Shown here one piece after another: positions 29,810-41,594 of a stretch of DNA of 64,000 nucleotides (position 1 is the first letter of the stretch; the number at the start of each line of letters is the position of its first letter). A model generated the notes under the pieces. That model had not been told where the DNA came from and ran no database searches. It was given only the letters and a program-made list of their open reading frames with translations. Source of the stretch: Mesostigma viride (taxonomy: Eukaryota > Streptophyta > Mesostigmatophyceae > Mesostigmatales > Mesostigmataceae); contig RPFO01000167.1 in assembly GCA_009746045.1 (NCBI GenBank), forward strand, positions 2,066,652-2,130,651, written 5' to 3'. A program made the translations under genes and the position numbers.

Positions 29810-31393
29810 GGAATTCATACCAGTAGTGTAGATTAGTCAGGCTTAGCCTAGCATGTGGCCCACGCGCATGTGCGCCCATAATGGCCCCCATGGATGTTGT
29901 CTACAGAATTTAGCCAAGCCCTGCCTATAACGGGACCCCCATGGATGTTGCATTAAGAATTTCGCCATGCTATGCCATGCAGAGAGATGCTCTCTGTAGA
30001 GAAGCCATGTCCTAGCTCTTGTATAGCCATGATGATCTTCCCCACCTATGACAGGCTCCCCTTAGTTGGGTTGAGCTTGAAACTCTGGGTGGTGCAGGTG
30101 CCCTAGTGCACCTAGAGCAAGTGTTGTTTACATTCCCACCCTTGCAGGAAGTAGCTTAGAATGTATGATAGGCCATATGCCCCTTCTCTGGGCTATGTGC
30201 TACATATACTCCCAACGGAGTTATGTTACAATTCAATTCAATTCAATTCAATTCGCCGGCTGTATGAGGGCTCACAGGCAGTAGTGCGGACTGCGGAAGG
30301 CACCACCCCACCATTCCCCCTTCACCACGGGGTGTGGCAAGGTTGTGTCCTGTCCCCATACCTGTTCATTATTGTCGTGGATCACGTCATGCGCCGAGCA
30401 CGTGCGCGCTTTACTGCTTAATTAAGGGGTTCGAGCCAGGCTTGGACATCCTTAACGAGAAAGAGCACGACGGGGTTGAGCCTCAGTGGCTACCGCCTGC
30501 CGGCCGACCTGATTTATGCGGATGACACCACCCTCATTGCGCGCCCCGAGGACATTCAGACCTGGCTGGACTGTCTGGGCCTGGAGGCGAGGGCGGTGGG
30601 GTTGGAGATTAGTGTCAAAACTGAGGCGATGGTGATTGGGGCCTCCAGTACACCGCCGCTGCCGCGCCTGCTCGACGGGACGACGGTCCCGTTCCGCGAC
30701 CGCTTCAAACTGTTAGGGAGCTGGCTCCCGGCTGACACCGCCGACGATGTGGACACCCGCATTGGCCTGGCCTGGGCTAGGCTCCGTTCGCTCAACACCT
30801 ACTGGCGCTCCAAGGGCCTGGGCGAACACCGCAAGCGCATGCTCTTCAAGGTCCTCGTCCTCACGGTGCTCACGTATGGCGCCGAGGCGTGGACACGCAC
30901 GTACCCCATGCACACTGGCATCTAGGCTAGACGGCACAGTTTACAGGATGCTCCGACAGGTCCTGAACGTAGGGTTTTCCAAGCGACCGTCATCAGAGTC
31001 TTTGTATCAGGGCATGCCTCGTATTTCGGACGAGATTAAACAGCGTAGGATAGCATTTGTAGGACACCTTGCTCGCACCAGCCAGATCGACACCGCCCTT
31101 GGTCTGGCCGGCCCCCAGCGGCTTGGCCAGCCAGGGCGGCACATTCTGACCTTGGCCTGGCCCCAAGGACATTCCCAAAAAGGTAGGGAAACATGTCACG
31201 AACTACGTACAGATGTTGCTGGATGACCTACTGGTCCCAGCTAGCCCAGTTTGAATACCACATCCACTCTCTCTCCCTTCTTTGGACCGCCATGCAGAAC
31301 AAGACGCGGTGGAAGAGGATTGTAAAGGCTCACACGCCCGACCCTGTGGGCAAACCACCTCCCCCCAAGCGGAGGAGGCGTTTTGATGAGTAG

Positions 31394-31546
31394 GGTAGTT
31401 AGGACTTTTCTAGACTAGCTAGATTAGAGTTAGGTTAGTTCGATTACGCGGCTCCTTCCACCCCACCCATCCATCAAGGAATATGTGCTACATGATCTCC
31501 CAACGGAGGCATGTTATAATTTAATTTAATTTAATTTAATTTTTTA
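31394..31546 (+). mobile_element. LINE 3' UTR and (TTTAA)n tail
   Basis: This region follows the ORF2 stop. It ends ATGTGCTACATGATCTCCCA, ACGGAGGCATGTTATAATT then repeated TTTAA. The copy at 7232-7361 matches throughout. The CTCC-CAAC-GGAG hairpin just before the tail is shared with half-LINE copies. Confidence 0.8.
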
Positions 31547-32756
31547 ATGCCATGTAACTATACCTAAACAAATCTAGCTAGGAACAACTGCCCTGATCAG
31601 TGATCGATCACGTGAGATTAGCTGCATGCACCGTCTGTAGGTTAGTGCTCGATGATTGTAGGTTAGCCAGGCATGCATACATTTTCATTTCTTTTTTAAG
31701 TCCGTGACTATATATTTTAAAAATTATAATTACCTACATCGGAGTGAAGGCACCCAAACACAACCAAACGACTATACGGGAAGGTCAGCAGCGATACAAC
31801 GCCCACCGCGCTGGCCACCATATTCTAGCTGCTCTTTGAAAGTGCGGGCCTTGCGGCATAATGCTGGGCCCGTCCCACGTGAGGAGATGCCTGCCACTGA
31901 GGCTGAGCAGGTCGCAGCCCGCCCTGCGGAGGGGTCATGCACGTGATGAGTCTACCTGGTTGCCGGTGCGAGCTAACTGAAGTGCCCTACTAGCTGCAGG
32001 CGCCGGCTGTTGCTTCACATGTGGTGCTGGTGATAAGTGGCATACCTAGGTACAAGTCCTCCTTGCGGACGTAGTCAGTGCATGAGCAGCATAGCCCACA
32101 TAGTGCCACGGAGAATTGATTGCAGCATGTTGGTGACCGTGCTGTCCATGGCTTTTTTGCGAGGTCGGCTGAGAGGGTCCACAGCTCAGCCCCATACGTG
32201 AGAACAGGATGGGCCAGGACCTTAAACAGGCGATCCTGTTACTCTAGCTTGCCCAAGGGCTTGCGCCACTGCACTGACAGCGCCCTGCCGTATCAATTGG
32301 CGTAAAGTGTGCATGCCAGGTGGCGCGAGGGGGTCGGAGATACCAAGGCTAGACCGACAACCAGCGCAGGCCAGAAATCGGGAGAATCCGGACCATGGTA
32401 GCTCAAGCCTGCCACTATCTTGTCCGCGTGTTCGAGTCGTTCAGGATGATGAATATGAATGGTGATGGAAATGTTTAGCCTTGTGCATTGAAATTATGGG
32501 CCGGAGATACGGTGGTCCACGCGTCGTCCTTGCAGCTGGGGAGTAAGCTACCCAGCAACTAGGAGTTCGCGCCGCTAACAAGGCCCACTTCATTCCCACG
32601 CCGGCCTACTGTAGCTCGAACACAGGACCAGCCAGAGGATTGTGCATCCGGCTCTCCTCGGGATGGACGACGCGTGGCATGTTACTACGGAATTCGGCAC
32701 CTAATATACGGCTCGACCTGGGAGTTTGAGCAAGGTTTTGTAAAACATACATAATT
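31547..32756 (-). pseudogene. Decayed LINE ORF2 fragment (about 32060-32240) in otherwise unrecognised DNA
   Basis: On the minus strand around 32240-32080 the sequence reads LFKVLAHPVLTYGAELWTLS, matching the thumb region LFKVLVLTVLTYGAEAW of the LINE at 30845. A short R2-family repeat lies at 32351-32510 (+). The rest of 31547-32756 shows no gene. The target copy TACATAATT (32748-32756) ends it. Confidence 0.55.
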
Positions 32757-35700
32757 GGGCTTTTGACAGATCTGTAAAGTTAGGGCCCGAAAAATACAGA
32801 TGGCTAGGCGTATATGCAGATCTGTTTTTTTAATACAGATCTGTACGTAAACTCCGACGTAATGCCTTTACGTCTTCGGGGGTCGAAGTGCAGGCCGTGC
32901 TCAGTACCTGGAAGCAAAATTCAGCCATGGCTACGAATAGAGGAATGTCAGCCGTATGACCTGCACACGAGGGTAATTAAGAAATCAAGCCGAAGTTAAT
33001 CCTGCATCTGAGCGAGCAGAATAATTGCAAACACAACAGCAATTGTGCGACAGACCAAACAATATCGCCGCGTGCACTAGGCTCTGTATTCTGGTCACAC
33101 CCAGATGCATTGGCTACATTGGATTAGGCGCCTTAACGAACTGAGTCGAGGCAAAACGCGAGGAGCGCCATCTAAGCAGTTGCTTGTCATGTCTATACGC
33201 CCGGGCATCTCATGATCTGTCTACCATGCACGCATTTTCCTTGGATGAATCAAACAGCTTTTGACATTTTAATGGCGACAATGAAGTCCGGCCACGACAA
33301 TATAGCGCTGCTCAGAGCTTCGTTGCCGAGAAAGGTTTAAGAGGTGCTTTGTCCGGGCAGATAATGTAACTCTGCCTAGACCCCGGTAGCTTTCAGCACG
33401 CGCATATTGCTTGAGGTAAGCGAGCCACGACGCCTACAGGTGCTCCTGCCGAGGTGGAGACCTCCGAGAGCACGTGGATTAGGCTCATGCGTCAAAGCAG
33501 CATCGACCTTCATTCTCATGGTGTGGAAGGTCACTTTTCAGGATTAACAAATCTGAATGTTGATTGCCTGTTCATTTCCCGTCAATTGAGCAGCGATTGA
33601 AACCATGAGCCATGCAAGTGCAAGGTGCAGAATTCAGTTGATGAACCCAAGCCGGTAATGTGCAAAATAGATGAACCCAAGTAATATGTGCAGATGTTTC
33701 GTCCCACTGGCTGTGTGCTATTGCATGAACCGTGTAGGCCCTTGGCGTGTACTCACTTGCTGCAACCGTGCCCACAGCTGCTTGTCAATACACGCGGCAG
33801 GCACGACTTTTGCCGCGAGGTGAAACATTTAACTCCCCCACACCTTGCATTTTTCACTCTTTCTTTTCCCTATCCATCCTACCCCCCAGCACACACACAC
33901 GCCAACATACATACACATGCACATAAATGTTCACACACACATGCACACACGCACACACGCACACACGCACACACGCACACACGCACACACGCACACACGC
34001 ACACACGCACACACGCACACACGCACACACGCACACACGCACACACGCACACACGCACACACGCACACACGCACACACGCACACACGCACACACGCACAC
34101 ACGCACACACGCACACACGCACACACGCACACACGCACACACGCACACACGCACACACGCACACACGCACACACGCACACACGCACACACGCACACACGC
34201 ACACACGCACACACGCACACACGCACACACGCACACACGCACACACGCACACACGCACACACGCACACACGCACACACGCACACACGCACACACGCACAC
34301 ACGCACACACGCACACACGCACACACGCACACACGCACACACGCACACACGCACACACGCACACACGCACACACGCACACACGCACACACGCACACACGC
34401 ACACACGCACACACGCACACACGCACACACGCACACACGCACACACGCACACACGCACACACGCACACACGCACACACGCACACACGCACACACGCACAC
34501 ACGCACACACGCACACACGCACACACGCACACACGCACACACGCACACACGCACACACGCACACACGCACACACGCACACACGCACACACGCACACACGC
34601 ACACACGCACACACGCACACACGCACACACGCACACACGCACACACGCACACACGCACACACGCACACACGCACACACGCACACACGCACACACGCACAC
34701 ACGCACACACGCACACACGCACACACGCACACACGCACACACGCACACACGCACACACGCACACACGCACACACGCACACACGCACACACGCACACACGC
34801 ACACACGCACACACGCACACACGCACACACGCACACACGCACACACGCACACACGCACACACGCACACACGCACACACGCACACACGCACACACGCACAC
34901 ACGCACACACGCACACACGCACACACGCACACACGCACACACGCACACACGCACACACGCACACACGCACACACGCACACACGCACACACGCACACACGC
35001 ACACACGCACACACGCACACACGCACACACGCACACACGCACACACGCACACACGCACACACGCACACACGCACACACGCACACACGCACACACGCACAC
35101 ACGCACACACGCACACACGCACACACGCACACACGCACACACGCACACACGCACACACGCACACACGCACACACGCACACACGCACACACGCACACACGC
35201 ACACACGCACACACGCACACACGCACACACGCACACACGCACACACGCACACACGCACACACGCACACACGCACACACGCACACACGCACACACGCACAC
35301 ACGCACACACGCACACACGCACACACGCACACACGCACACACGCACACACGCACACACGCACACACGCACACACGCACACACGCACACACGCACACACGC
35401 ACACACGCACACACGCACACACGCACACACGCACACACGCACACACGCACACACGCACACACGCACACACGCACACACGCACACACGCACACACGCACAC
35501 ACGCACACACGCACACACGCACACACGCACACACGCACACACGCACACACGCACACACGCACACACGCACACACGCACACACGCACACACGCACACACGC
35601 ACACACGCACACACGCACACACGCACACACGCACACACGCACACACGCACACACGCACACACGCACACACGCACACACGCACACACGCACACACGCACAC

Positions 35701-37696
35701 ACGCACACACGCACACACGCACACACGCACACACGCACACACGCACACACGCACACACGCACACACGCACACACGCACACACGCACACACGCACACACGC
35801 ACACACGCACACACGCACACACGCACACACGCACACACGCACACACGCACACACGCACACACGCACACACGCACACACGCACACACGCACACACGCACAC
35901 ACGCACACACGCACACACGCACACACGCACACACGCACACACGCACACACGCACACACGCACACACGCACACACGCACACACGCACACACGCACACACGC
36001 ACACACGCACACACATGCACACTGTGACATACACATGTATGCACACAATATCACACGCATGCTCACACCCACGTGCGCACATGCACGCTAACACATGCAC
36101 ACAAACATGTGCACACACCCACCAGCACACGTGCACATGCATACAAACGCACACAAACACAGGCAGACTTGCACACATGCGCCACACACATCAATCCATC
36201 ACCAATAAACTGGTTGCTTGGACCCAACGACCTTCTTACTCGCCTGTCCACCCAATGTTCTGCCCATCCTCCCGCCTGCCCGCCTGCAAGTCTGCCACCC
36301 GCCTATCTGCCCACCCATCTGTCAACCTGCCTGCCTGCCTGCTTGTGTGCATGCCTGTGGGCCTGCATGTGCACCTGCGCCCATGCACTTACTTATTATG
36401 CCCCCATGGCACATACATGCAGCCTAGCTAGTTGAGTGTCTCTAGGCACGCGCACATGGGTGGCTACATGGGCATTTGCCTGTGTCTTGGGCTGCATGGG
36501 GCGTTGGGCTGATTAGTTCAAGAGTGGGCGGGAAGACGGTGGTATAATTGGGTGGGTAGGGACGGAGTGGATGGATGATTGGGGGGGTTGGATGCGGGTG
36601 GGACTCAAGTTAGTGTTAAGTCCAATGTTGCCTATAGCATCAACAAAAATAAGCGAGAAAGCAGCCTAAATTCAAGGAGCCTACTTCTTGTAACATGTGC
36701 CAAACTGCAATTAATGGTTGCAGGCTCACAAGCTGCCAGATTCATAACGCAAATGGAATGAATTGCATGGTTACAGGACAAGCGTGTGGTTGGAAATCTT
36801 ACAATGCGTGGCAACGTCTCTTTCATGTGCCCACTGAGAACCGCTGTTCTTCGACACAAGAAGGCTTTGGCAAGCAACGAGCTTCGGCCAGGGCCTTCAT
36901 TTCAAGGAACCGTGTGTGAAGCAAGAACTCAGGATTTACAAACAGAAACTATACCTAACTTTGCGACCTTCATGCAGTATGTCATGTGCATGGCTATGTA
37001 GTATGTGCCAACAATCACAACGAAAACGCGCGAAATTGCAAACATTGCCATGGAAGGGCAGGAGCCACGCACGCAGCAAATTAAAACGGCTCGTGAACCA
37101 GTCTGTCGGGCATAAAGGCAGCAAAGTCTGGCCAGCAATAATGCAGTGCGATGCGAGACAAACCCGGTAAATATGGGCAGGCAGGCGCAGCTCGTCCTCA
37201 GCAGTGCTATATAACGTGACGGCGCCTTATTTCCGCGTGCACGGTGCCGAACATGGCACTGGCCTGATTCCAGTTGCAGCAACGCCAGATGCCTTCCCGT
37301 CATAGAGCAGAGGCTTCACGTACGTCGACATCGTTGGCTACCAATCGCTATGCTTCCCGTGATAATGCACTACGCGTCCGAACAAAATGTCGAGAAAGCA
37401 AACAATCTACACGCGAGAGAACTGGGCTGATAGCTTTTCAGTACTGGTTTTACCGTGCCTTCAAATTCCATTAGCTTACTTAACCATGGCTGACTAATTT
37501 TAGCTAATTTACAGGTATTTGTACCACTGGCCGCACCGCCCGCAATCCCCGCATGCATGGCCCGGGACGAGTCTCGAAGACGTAAGGACATTACGTCGGA
37601 GTTTACGTACAGATCTGTATTAAAAAAACAGATCTGTATTTACGCCTAGCCATCTGTATTTTTCGGGCCCTAACTTTACAGATCTGTCAAAAGCTC
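32757..37696. mobile_element. Mutator-like DNA element (MULE), non-autonomous
   Basis: The 4,940-bp block is bounded by a perfect 9-bp target duplication TACATAATT (32748-32756, 37697-37705). Terminal inverted repeats are 122 bp, 32757-32878 and 37575-37696, differing at only about five positions; they begin GGGCTTTTGACAG / GAGCTTTTGACAG. Each arm carries three CAGATCTG palindromes. Long inverted repeats with 9-bp duplications define the Mutator superfamily. Outside the octamer array (33943-36014) the interior has no ORF resembling a transposase, so this copy depends on another element. The near-identity of arms and duplication suggests recent insertion. Confidence 0.88.
33943..36014. repeat. 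Perfect (ACACACGC)n array, about 259 copies
   Basis: About 2,070 bp of an 8-bp unit run without a visible substitution. The array is strictly alternating purine-pyrimidine, the composition that favours left-handed Z-DNA. Because 8 is not a multiple of 3 and the unit has no stop, several frames stay open on both strands, which produces spurious 700-830 codon ORFs of THTRTHAH or CVRVCVCA type. It lies inside the Mutator-like element and is edged by degenerate CA-rich sequence (33890-33942, 36015-36190). Confidence 0.97.
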
Positions 37697-37705
37697 TACA
37701 TAATT

Positions 37706-39355
37706 ATGTATTCTGTAAGCATCCGTGGCTTCCGTGCACTAGGTACATAGTGCATCGTCTCCAAGTGACTCCAACCGATCCACGCGTGGTCGTGGCTTGC
37801 CACGTAAATAAAAGCGCACGGCATTATCCTTGGGTTGCGACTTCGTGTGCACATATGCGTCTAGTTCAACTGGTTTTCCATGGTCATTTCATTTCTTTCC
37901 ACTGTACTTCAGTGACTTCATCAGGGAACCGGCAGGTGCATTAAATTGCCGTACTTGCGTCGGAGCGCCTTTAGGTTCCTTCGTGGATTTCCCATCCAAT
38001 TAACAGCATTTCGACACCATTGCATCTACAGAGAATCAGTCTGCCCAATCTTAGATCAGCCTCAGGTCAAGCGGCCACCGATTTCACTGCCCCAGCTGGA
38101 ATTCCTGCCCAATTTCACCCAGTGGGAACTTTTTTAGAATTACCATGGCGAAATCTCAGTTTCGCTGATGCTGCCTAGGCTGACGCGCAACGGCTTGGCA
38201 TCTGCTTTACTGCCGGGTAAGATTCCACAGGCTTTGCATGGTCTCGCTATTTTTCTTCGGACTTCACCCTTTTGCAATCCAGGGGCAATCGTTCAATCCC
38301 CTTTCGTACAGTTCGGGTTCTGCTGAAATGCGCAACAAATAAAGACAGGTTCCCCTTTCTTGACTGCTGACGAGCAATGCACCGAGCTCCATGATGTTAA
38401 CTGGCCCAGGAATTCCTTCTTTTGTTGATGTTGTATTATAGTGTCGCTAGGTAGGGCCTCGCACTGCGGGGCACCCACCCACTGCGAGGCAGCCATGCCG
38501 GATTCTTTTTAGGCAGCGCATGATTATTCCCAGAGCCATCTCGCCATGCAATCGCTGACAACCGCGCAGTTGAACATGTATCTGCTGGCCTAGCTAGGCG
38601 TGTAGTCGCACTTTAACACTCTCTGTTTGCATATGTGCCTGTGGTTTCCTGGCTGGCATCTTTGGCTCTTCTGTCGTAATCGTTTTCATGGTCGCGGTGG
38701 GATTCTATGGCGCCGTCATATCCACTTACGTGCAGCTGTTGACTTGGGCGCGGCACTACCGGCTTCCTTGCTTCCTCGGGCAGCACGCATGGCACGCACG
38801 CTGGCAACCCGTCACTTGCCTGCCATTATTTGAACTCATCAATCGAGTTGATGCAGTCCCCCTAGATTCGGCCCATCCGACCCCCTGTCTGGTCCGTCAG
38901 GGAGCCAACCGTAACTTCATCCTCGTGGCCCCTCTCGGACAATGGCGCCTTGCGTTGCCTTGTGATCAAAGCTGACAAAGCATCCACTCAACCAATCGCA
39001 ACCGATCGCTGCGCTGGGCGGCCACGCTGCGGCCATTAGCCACTTTATAAGTCAATTATATTTGACTGTCGGTCCCCGTTAGGGAGTCTGGGGTCTCATC
39101 CCTGGGGCCATCATTCCATCAACCGAGCTGACACAGGTGGTGGGGGGGTTCCGGTCGGCCGGTCCACATACAGCCACATAGACTTGTCTCGTTGATACAT
39201 GGCCAGCCACAAGCTGTTGTCTAGTTGATCCATCTTGCCTCTTCGATACATATCACGGGCGATCCCTCTGTCGGCTCGGGAACAACAGTGAAGTCCCCGC
39301 AGCCAGCGTCCCTGAGCAAGGACACCCCTACAGCGGCCGGACCAGCTCTTCTACC
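37706..39355. other. Intergenic, upstream of the LRR gene
   Basis: About 1.65 kb without a recognisable gene, RNA or repeat. It includes the promoter and 5' UTR of the LRR gene; no clear TATA box is evident. Confidence 0.5.
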
Positions 39356-41116
39356 ATGCTTACCCGCTCCTCCCAGCTCACCCTGGAGCAGGTCATGGCC
39401 GTCCCTGGTATCGGCGCCCAGGTGATGTCCCTCCTCCCCATCCCTTACCGCGTGCGACTCCGCCGCACGTGCCGCACCTTCCTCGCGTCTGTCGACGAAT
39501 CCCTCCTGAAGGTAAACGAGCTGTTCGGGGAGGACATGGCGGGGGACGCCTGCGCGCCGGGCGCCAACGGACTCTCCTGGCTGCTGACCAAGTGCCCCGA
39601 CCTGAAGGCCCTCAGCACGGCGACACGCGCAGAGCACGCGGCGCCGTGGCAGGACCGCGTGCGCGTGTCCCTCTGGTTCCCCTGGGGGATGCCGGATTGG
39701 ACCCTGGCGGGCCCCACGTCGCTTCAACAGGTCGCCAGCAGATACCAGGGGCTCACGGACCTGAACGTGGCCTCCTGCCGAGGCGTGAAGGATGCAGGAA
39801 TTATCGCGATCGCGAGGGCGTGCCCGGGGCTCACGGCGCTGGACGTCTCCGACTGCTACGTGCGGGACAGGGCGATCATCGCGGTGGCAGAGTCGTGCCG
39901 GGGTCTGGTCCGGCTCGCCGTCACGGACTGTGACTGGGTGTCGGACGCCAGCTTCGAGGCGCTGGCTGCGCACTGCCACGACCTGGAGGCGCTGGACGCA
40001 AACAACACGGACGTGACGGACCACGGCGTGATTGAGGTAGCGCTCCACTGCCCGCGGTTGCGCCGCCTGCTGCTCTCGGAGGGCGTGTCGGACGACGGCA
40101 TCGCCAGCGTCGCGCAGAACTGCCCGCGGCTCGAGCATCTTGGGATCCCGCATTGCGACGACATGACGGATGACGCGTTGATGATGATCGCGGCGGGGTG
40201 CCCCCGGCTGACGCAGCTCGACGCCATCCGTTCGGGGATTGGGGACGAGGGTCTGATTCTGCTGGCGGAGGCGTGTGCTGGCTTACGCCACCTGGACGTC
40301 TCGTGGACCGATGTCACCGATGCGGGCGTTTGCGCGGTCGCGGGTCACTGTCCACGGCTGGACTATCTGGACGTGAGCCAGTGCGAGGGGGTGACCGATG
40401 CCGGCATAAAATCTCTAGCCAGCAAGTGCGCCGGCCTGAGGAGTCTCGCGGTGGCAAGGTGCCACGCGGTGACGGATGCTGGCATTCGTGCGGTGGCGGA
40501 GAGTTGCCCAGGGTTGCGGGCACTGACCATGCGGAGCCATTCTGTCACGGGGGACAGCTTAAGGGCAATCGCTGCCCACTGTCCCGATCTCACGTACTTG
40601 GACATGACCCACTGTTCCGTGAGCGGCGCCAGCCTGGCGGCGCTCGCCAAGGGCTGTTTGAAGTTGGAGTATTTGGACGTGACGTCGTCGGGTTGTTGGA
40701 CGAGTTCCGCGGTGGCTGCGATCAGCCGTCACAGCACGCGCTTGCGGATGTTCGGTGCTGCGGAGAATTTCCTCTCGGAGGGTGAGGTGCGGAAGCTGGT
40801 CCGTGAGAGGGGCCACAACTTGCGGGAGCTCAGCCTGTCGACGGCGGTCGTGAACGACAAGACGGTCGCATTGATCGCCGAGAGATGCCCGCGCTTGCAG
40901 CGGCTGGTGCTGGAGTATGGCAGATTGACAGTCAAGAGCGTGCGTGTCCTCGCGGCGCGCTGCAAGGGGCTGCGCCTCCTGAACGCCCATGGGTGCGGCC
41001 TCACGCGCGCCGACCTGAGGGTGCTGAGTAAGGACCGGTGCCACACGTCGGGCGCGCTGGATGAGCTCTATTCTGTGAGCAGTGATGAAGAGTCGGAGGA
41101 AAGCGATGACGAATAG
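39356..41116 (+). CDS. Leucine-rich-repeat protein, F-box/AMN1-type repeats, intronless
   Basis: A single open frame of 586 codons from ATG 39356 to TAG. Residues about 8-50 (LTLEQVMAVPGIGAQVMSLLP..RLRRTCRTF) resemble a degenerate F-box, which would bind Skp1 in an SCF ubiquitin ligase, but this is weak. From about residue 125 to 570 there are roughly 16 cysteine-containing LRRs of about 26 residues, pattern C-P-x-L-x-x-L-D-V-S-x-C-x-x-V-T-D-A-G-I-x-A-V-A, as in FBXL2/20 and AMN1 proteins; these form a curved solenoid for protein binding. The C-terminus is a Ser/Asp/Glu tail (SSDEESEESDDE). Third positions are strongly GC-biased, as in the other genes. It has no introns although its neighbours are intron-rich. 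Confidence 0.85.
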   Translation: MLTRSSQLTLEQVMAVPGIGAQVMSLLPIPYRVRLRRTCRTFLASVDESLLKVNELFGEDMAGDACAPGANGLSWLLTKCPDLKALSTATRAEHAAPWQDRVRVSLWFPWGMPDWTLAGPTSLQQVASRYQGLTDLNVASCRGVKDAGIIAIARACPGLTALDVSDCYVRDRAIIAVAESCRGLVRLAVTDCDWVSDASFEALAAHCHDLEALDANNTDVTDHGVIEVALHCPRLRRLLLSEGVSDDGIASVAQNCPRLEHLGIPHCDDMTDDALMMIAAGCPRLTQLDAIRSGIGDEGLILLAEACAGLRHLDVSWTDVTDAGVCAVAGHCPRLDYLDVSQCEGVTDAGIKSLASKCAGLRSLAVARCHAVTDAGIRAVAESCPGLRALTMRSHSVTGDSLRAIAAHCPDLTYLDMTHCSVSGASLAALAKGCLKLEYLDVTSSGCWTSSAVAAISRHSTRLRMFGAAENFLSEGEVRKLVRERGHNLRELSLSTAVVNDKTVALIAERCPRLQRLVLEYGRLTVKSVRVLAARCKGLRLLNAHGCGLTRADLRVLSKDRCHTSGALDELYSVSSDEESEESDDE

Positions 41117-41594
41117 GACCTGGGCGCCGGGATGGCGATGTTTCTTAATTAATTAATGCATTTAGCGTGGGCAGTGCTTCTAATGGTGCAACATGTGCAT
41201 GATCAGTTGTTTCACTTAATTACCCGCAAATTTTCCCCGTGTCAACATGTCAACTATGTATTGATGCGCATCATTGGGTCTCACACCAACTTTTGATTTG
41301 TGTATGTAAGACTTCGTGTGTATCTTGAGAGAGACCACATTGTACGTAACAGGATTCCACCATTTTTATCGATGAATTTTTCAATGTTACGGCATGCAAT
41401 TTTGGCCAGCCCCCCATGCAAGCGTGGCCAGACGTGAAGCCTGCGTATATGCTGCACATGCACCTGCATGAGACAACTATAGACTTGGCATGTTTACAAT
41501 AAAATCATGGATTAATTTAATGAAAATTCGAATGGTCCATGATGATCATGCGCTATATGGCGCAAGCTAGATGTATATCGCATGTGATGTGTAC
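41117..41594. other. Intergenic, nothing recognised
   Basis: AT-richer spacer downstream of the LRR gene with a TTAATTAATTAA run at 41146-41156. No gene or RNA seen. Confidence 0.5.

Larger units (their letters stand above)
26578..30250 (+). mobile_element. ORF1-only retroelement (half-LINE), copy D, complete
   Basis: The insertion is bounded by the 12-bp duplication ATTCGCCGGCTG (26566-26577, 30251-30262). Without the TTAA element inside (27918-29606 plus one TTAA) it is about 1.98 kb: 5' UTR with CACGAGCCACGAGG, ORF1 (26761-29809), and a 3' UTR of about 440 bp ending GCTACATATACTCCCAACGG, AGTTATGTTA and a (CAATT)n tail. It proves that a unit with ORF1 but no ORF2 moved as a whole. Its 3' end resembles that of the ORF2 LINE it landed in (31478-31546). 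Confidence 0.88.
24949..31393 (+). pseudogene. LINE ORF2 reverse transcriptase, split by two nested insertions
   Basis: Three blocks read as one RT-type protein once the insertions are set aside. 24949-25476 holds the fingers region and motif A FVDYIKAFDTV. 26503-26577 holds LWEALWAILALDRVPPAFIAAI. 30263-31393 holds RRLYEGSQ, motif B GVWQGCVLSPYLF, catalytic YADD (near 30520), the thumb-like LFKVLVLTVLTYGAEAW and the C-terminal end KRRRRFDE. The duplicated targets TTGACACGGTC and ATTCGCCGGCTG mark both joints, and the frame is kept across each. Independent damage is also present: a stop after RRARARFTA near 30420, and frame changes near 30440, 30925 and 31200. No endonuclease domain is visible upstream, so the copy is 5'-truncated or decayed. 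Confidence 0.85.

Noticed and set aside
33688-36431. Very long ORFs (700-834 codons) of THTRTHAH or CVRVCVCA on both strands
   Set aside because: They are translations of the perfect (ACACACGC)n array in frames that happen to lack stops; flanks have no start context or conserved sequence.
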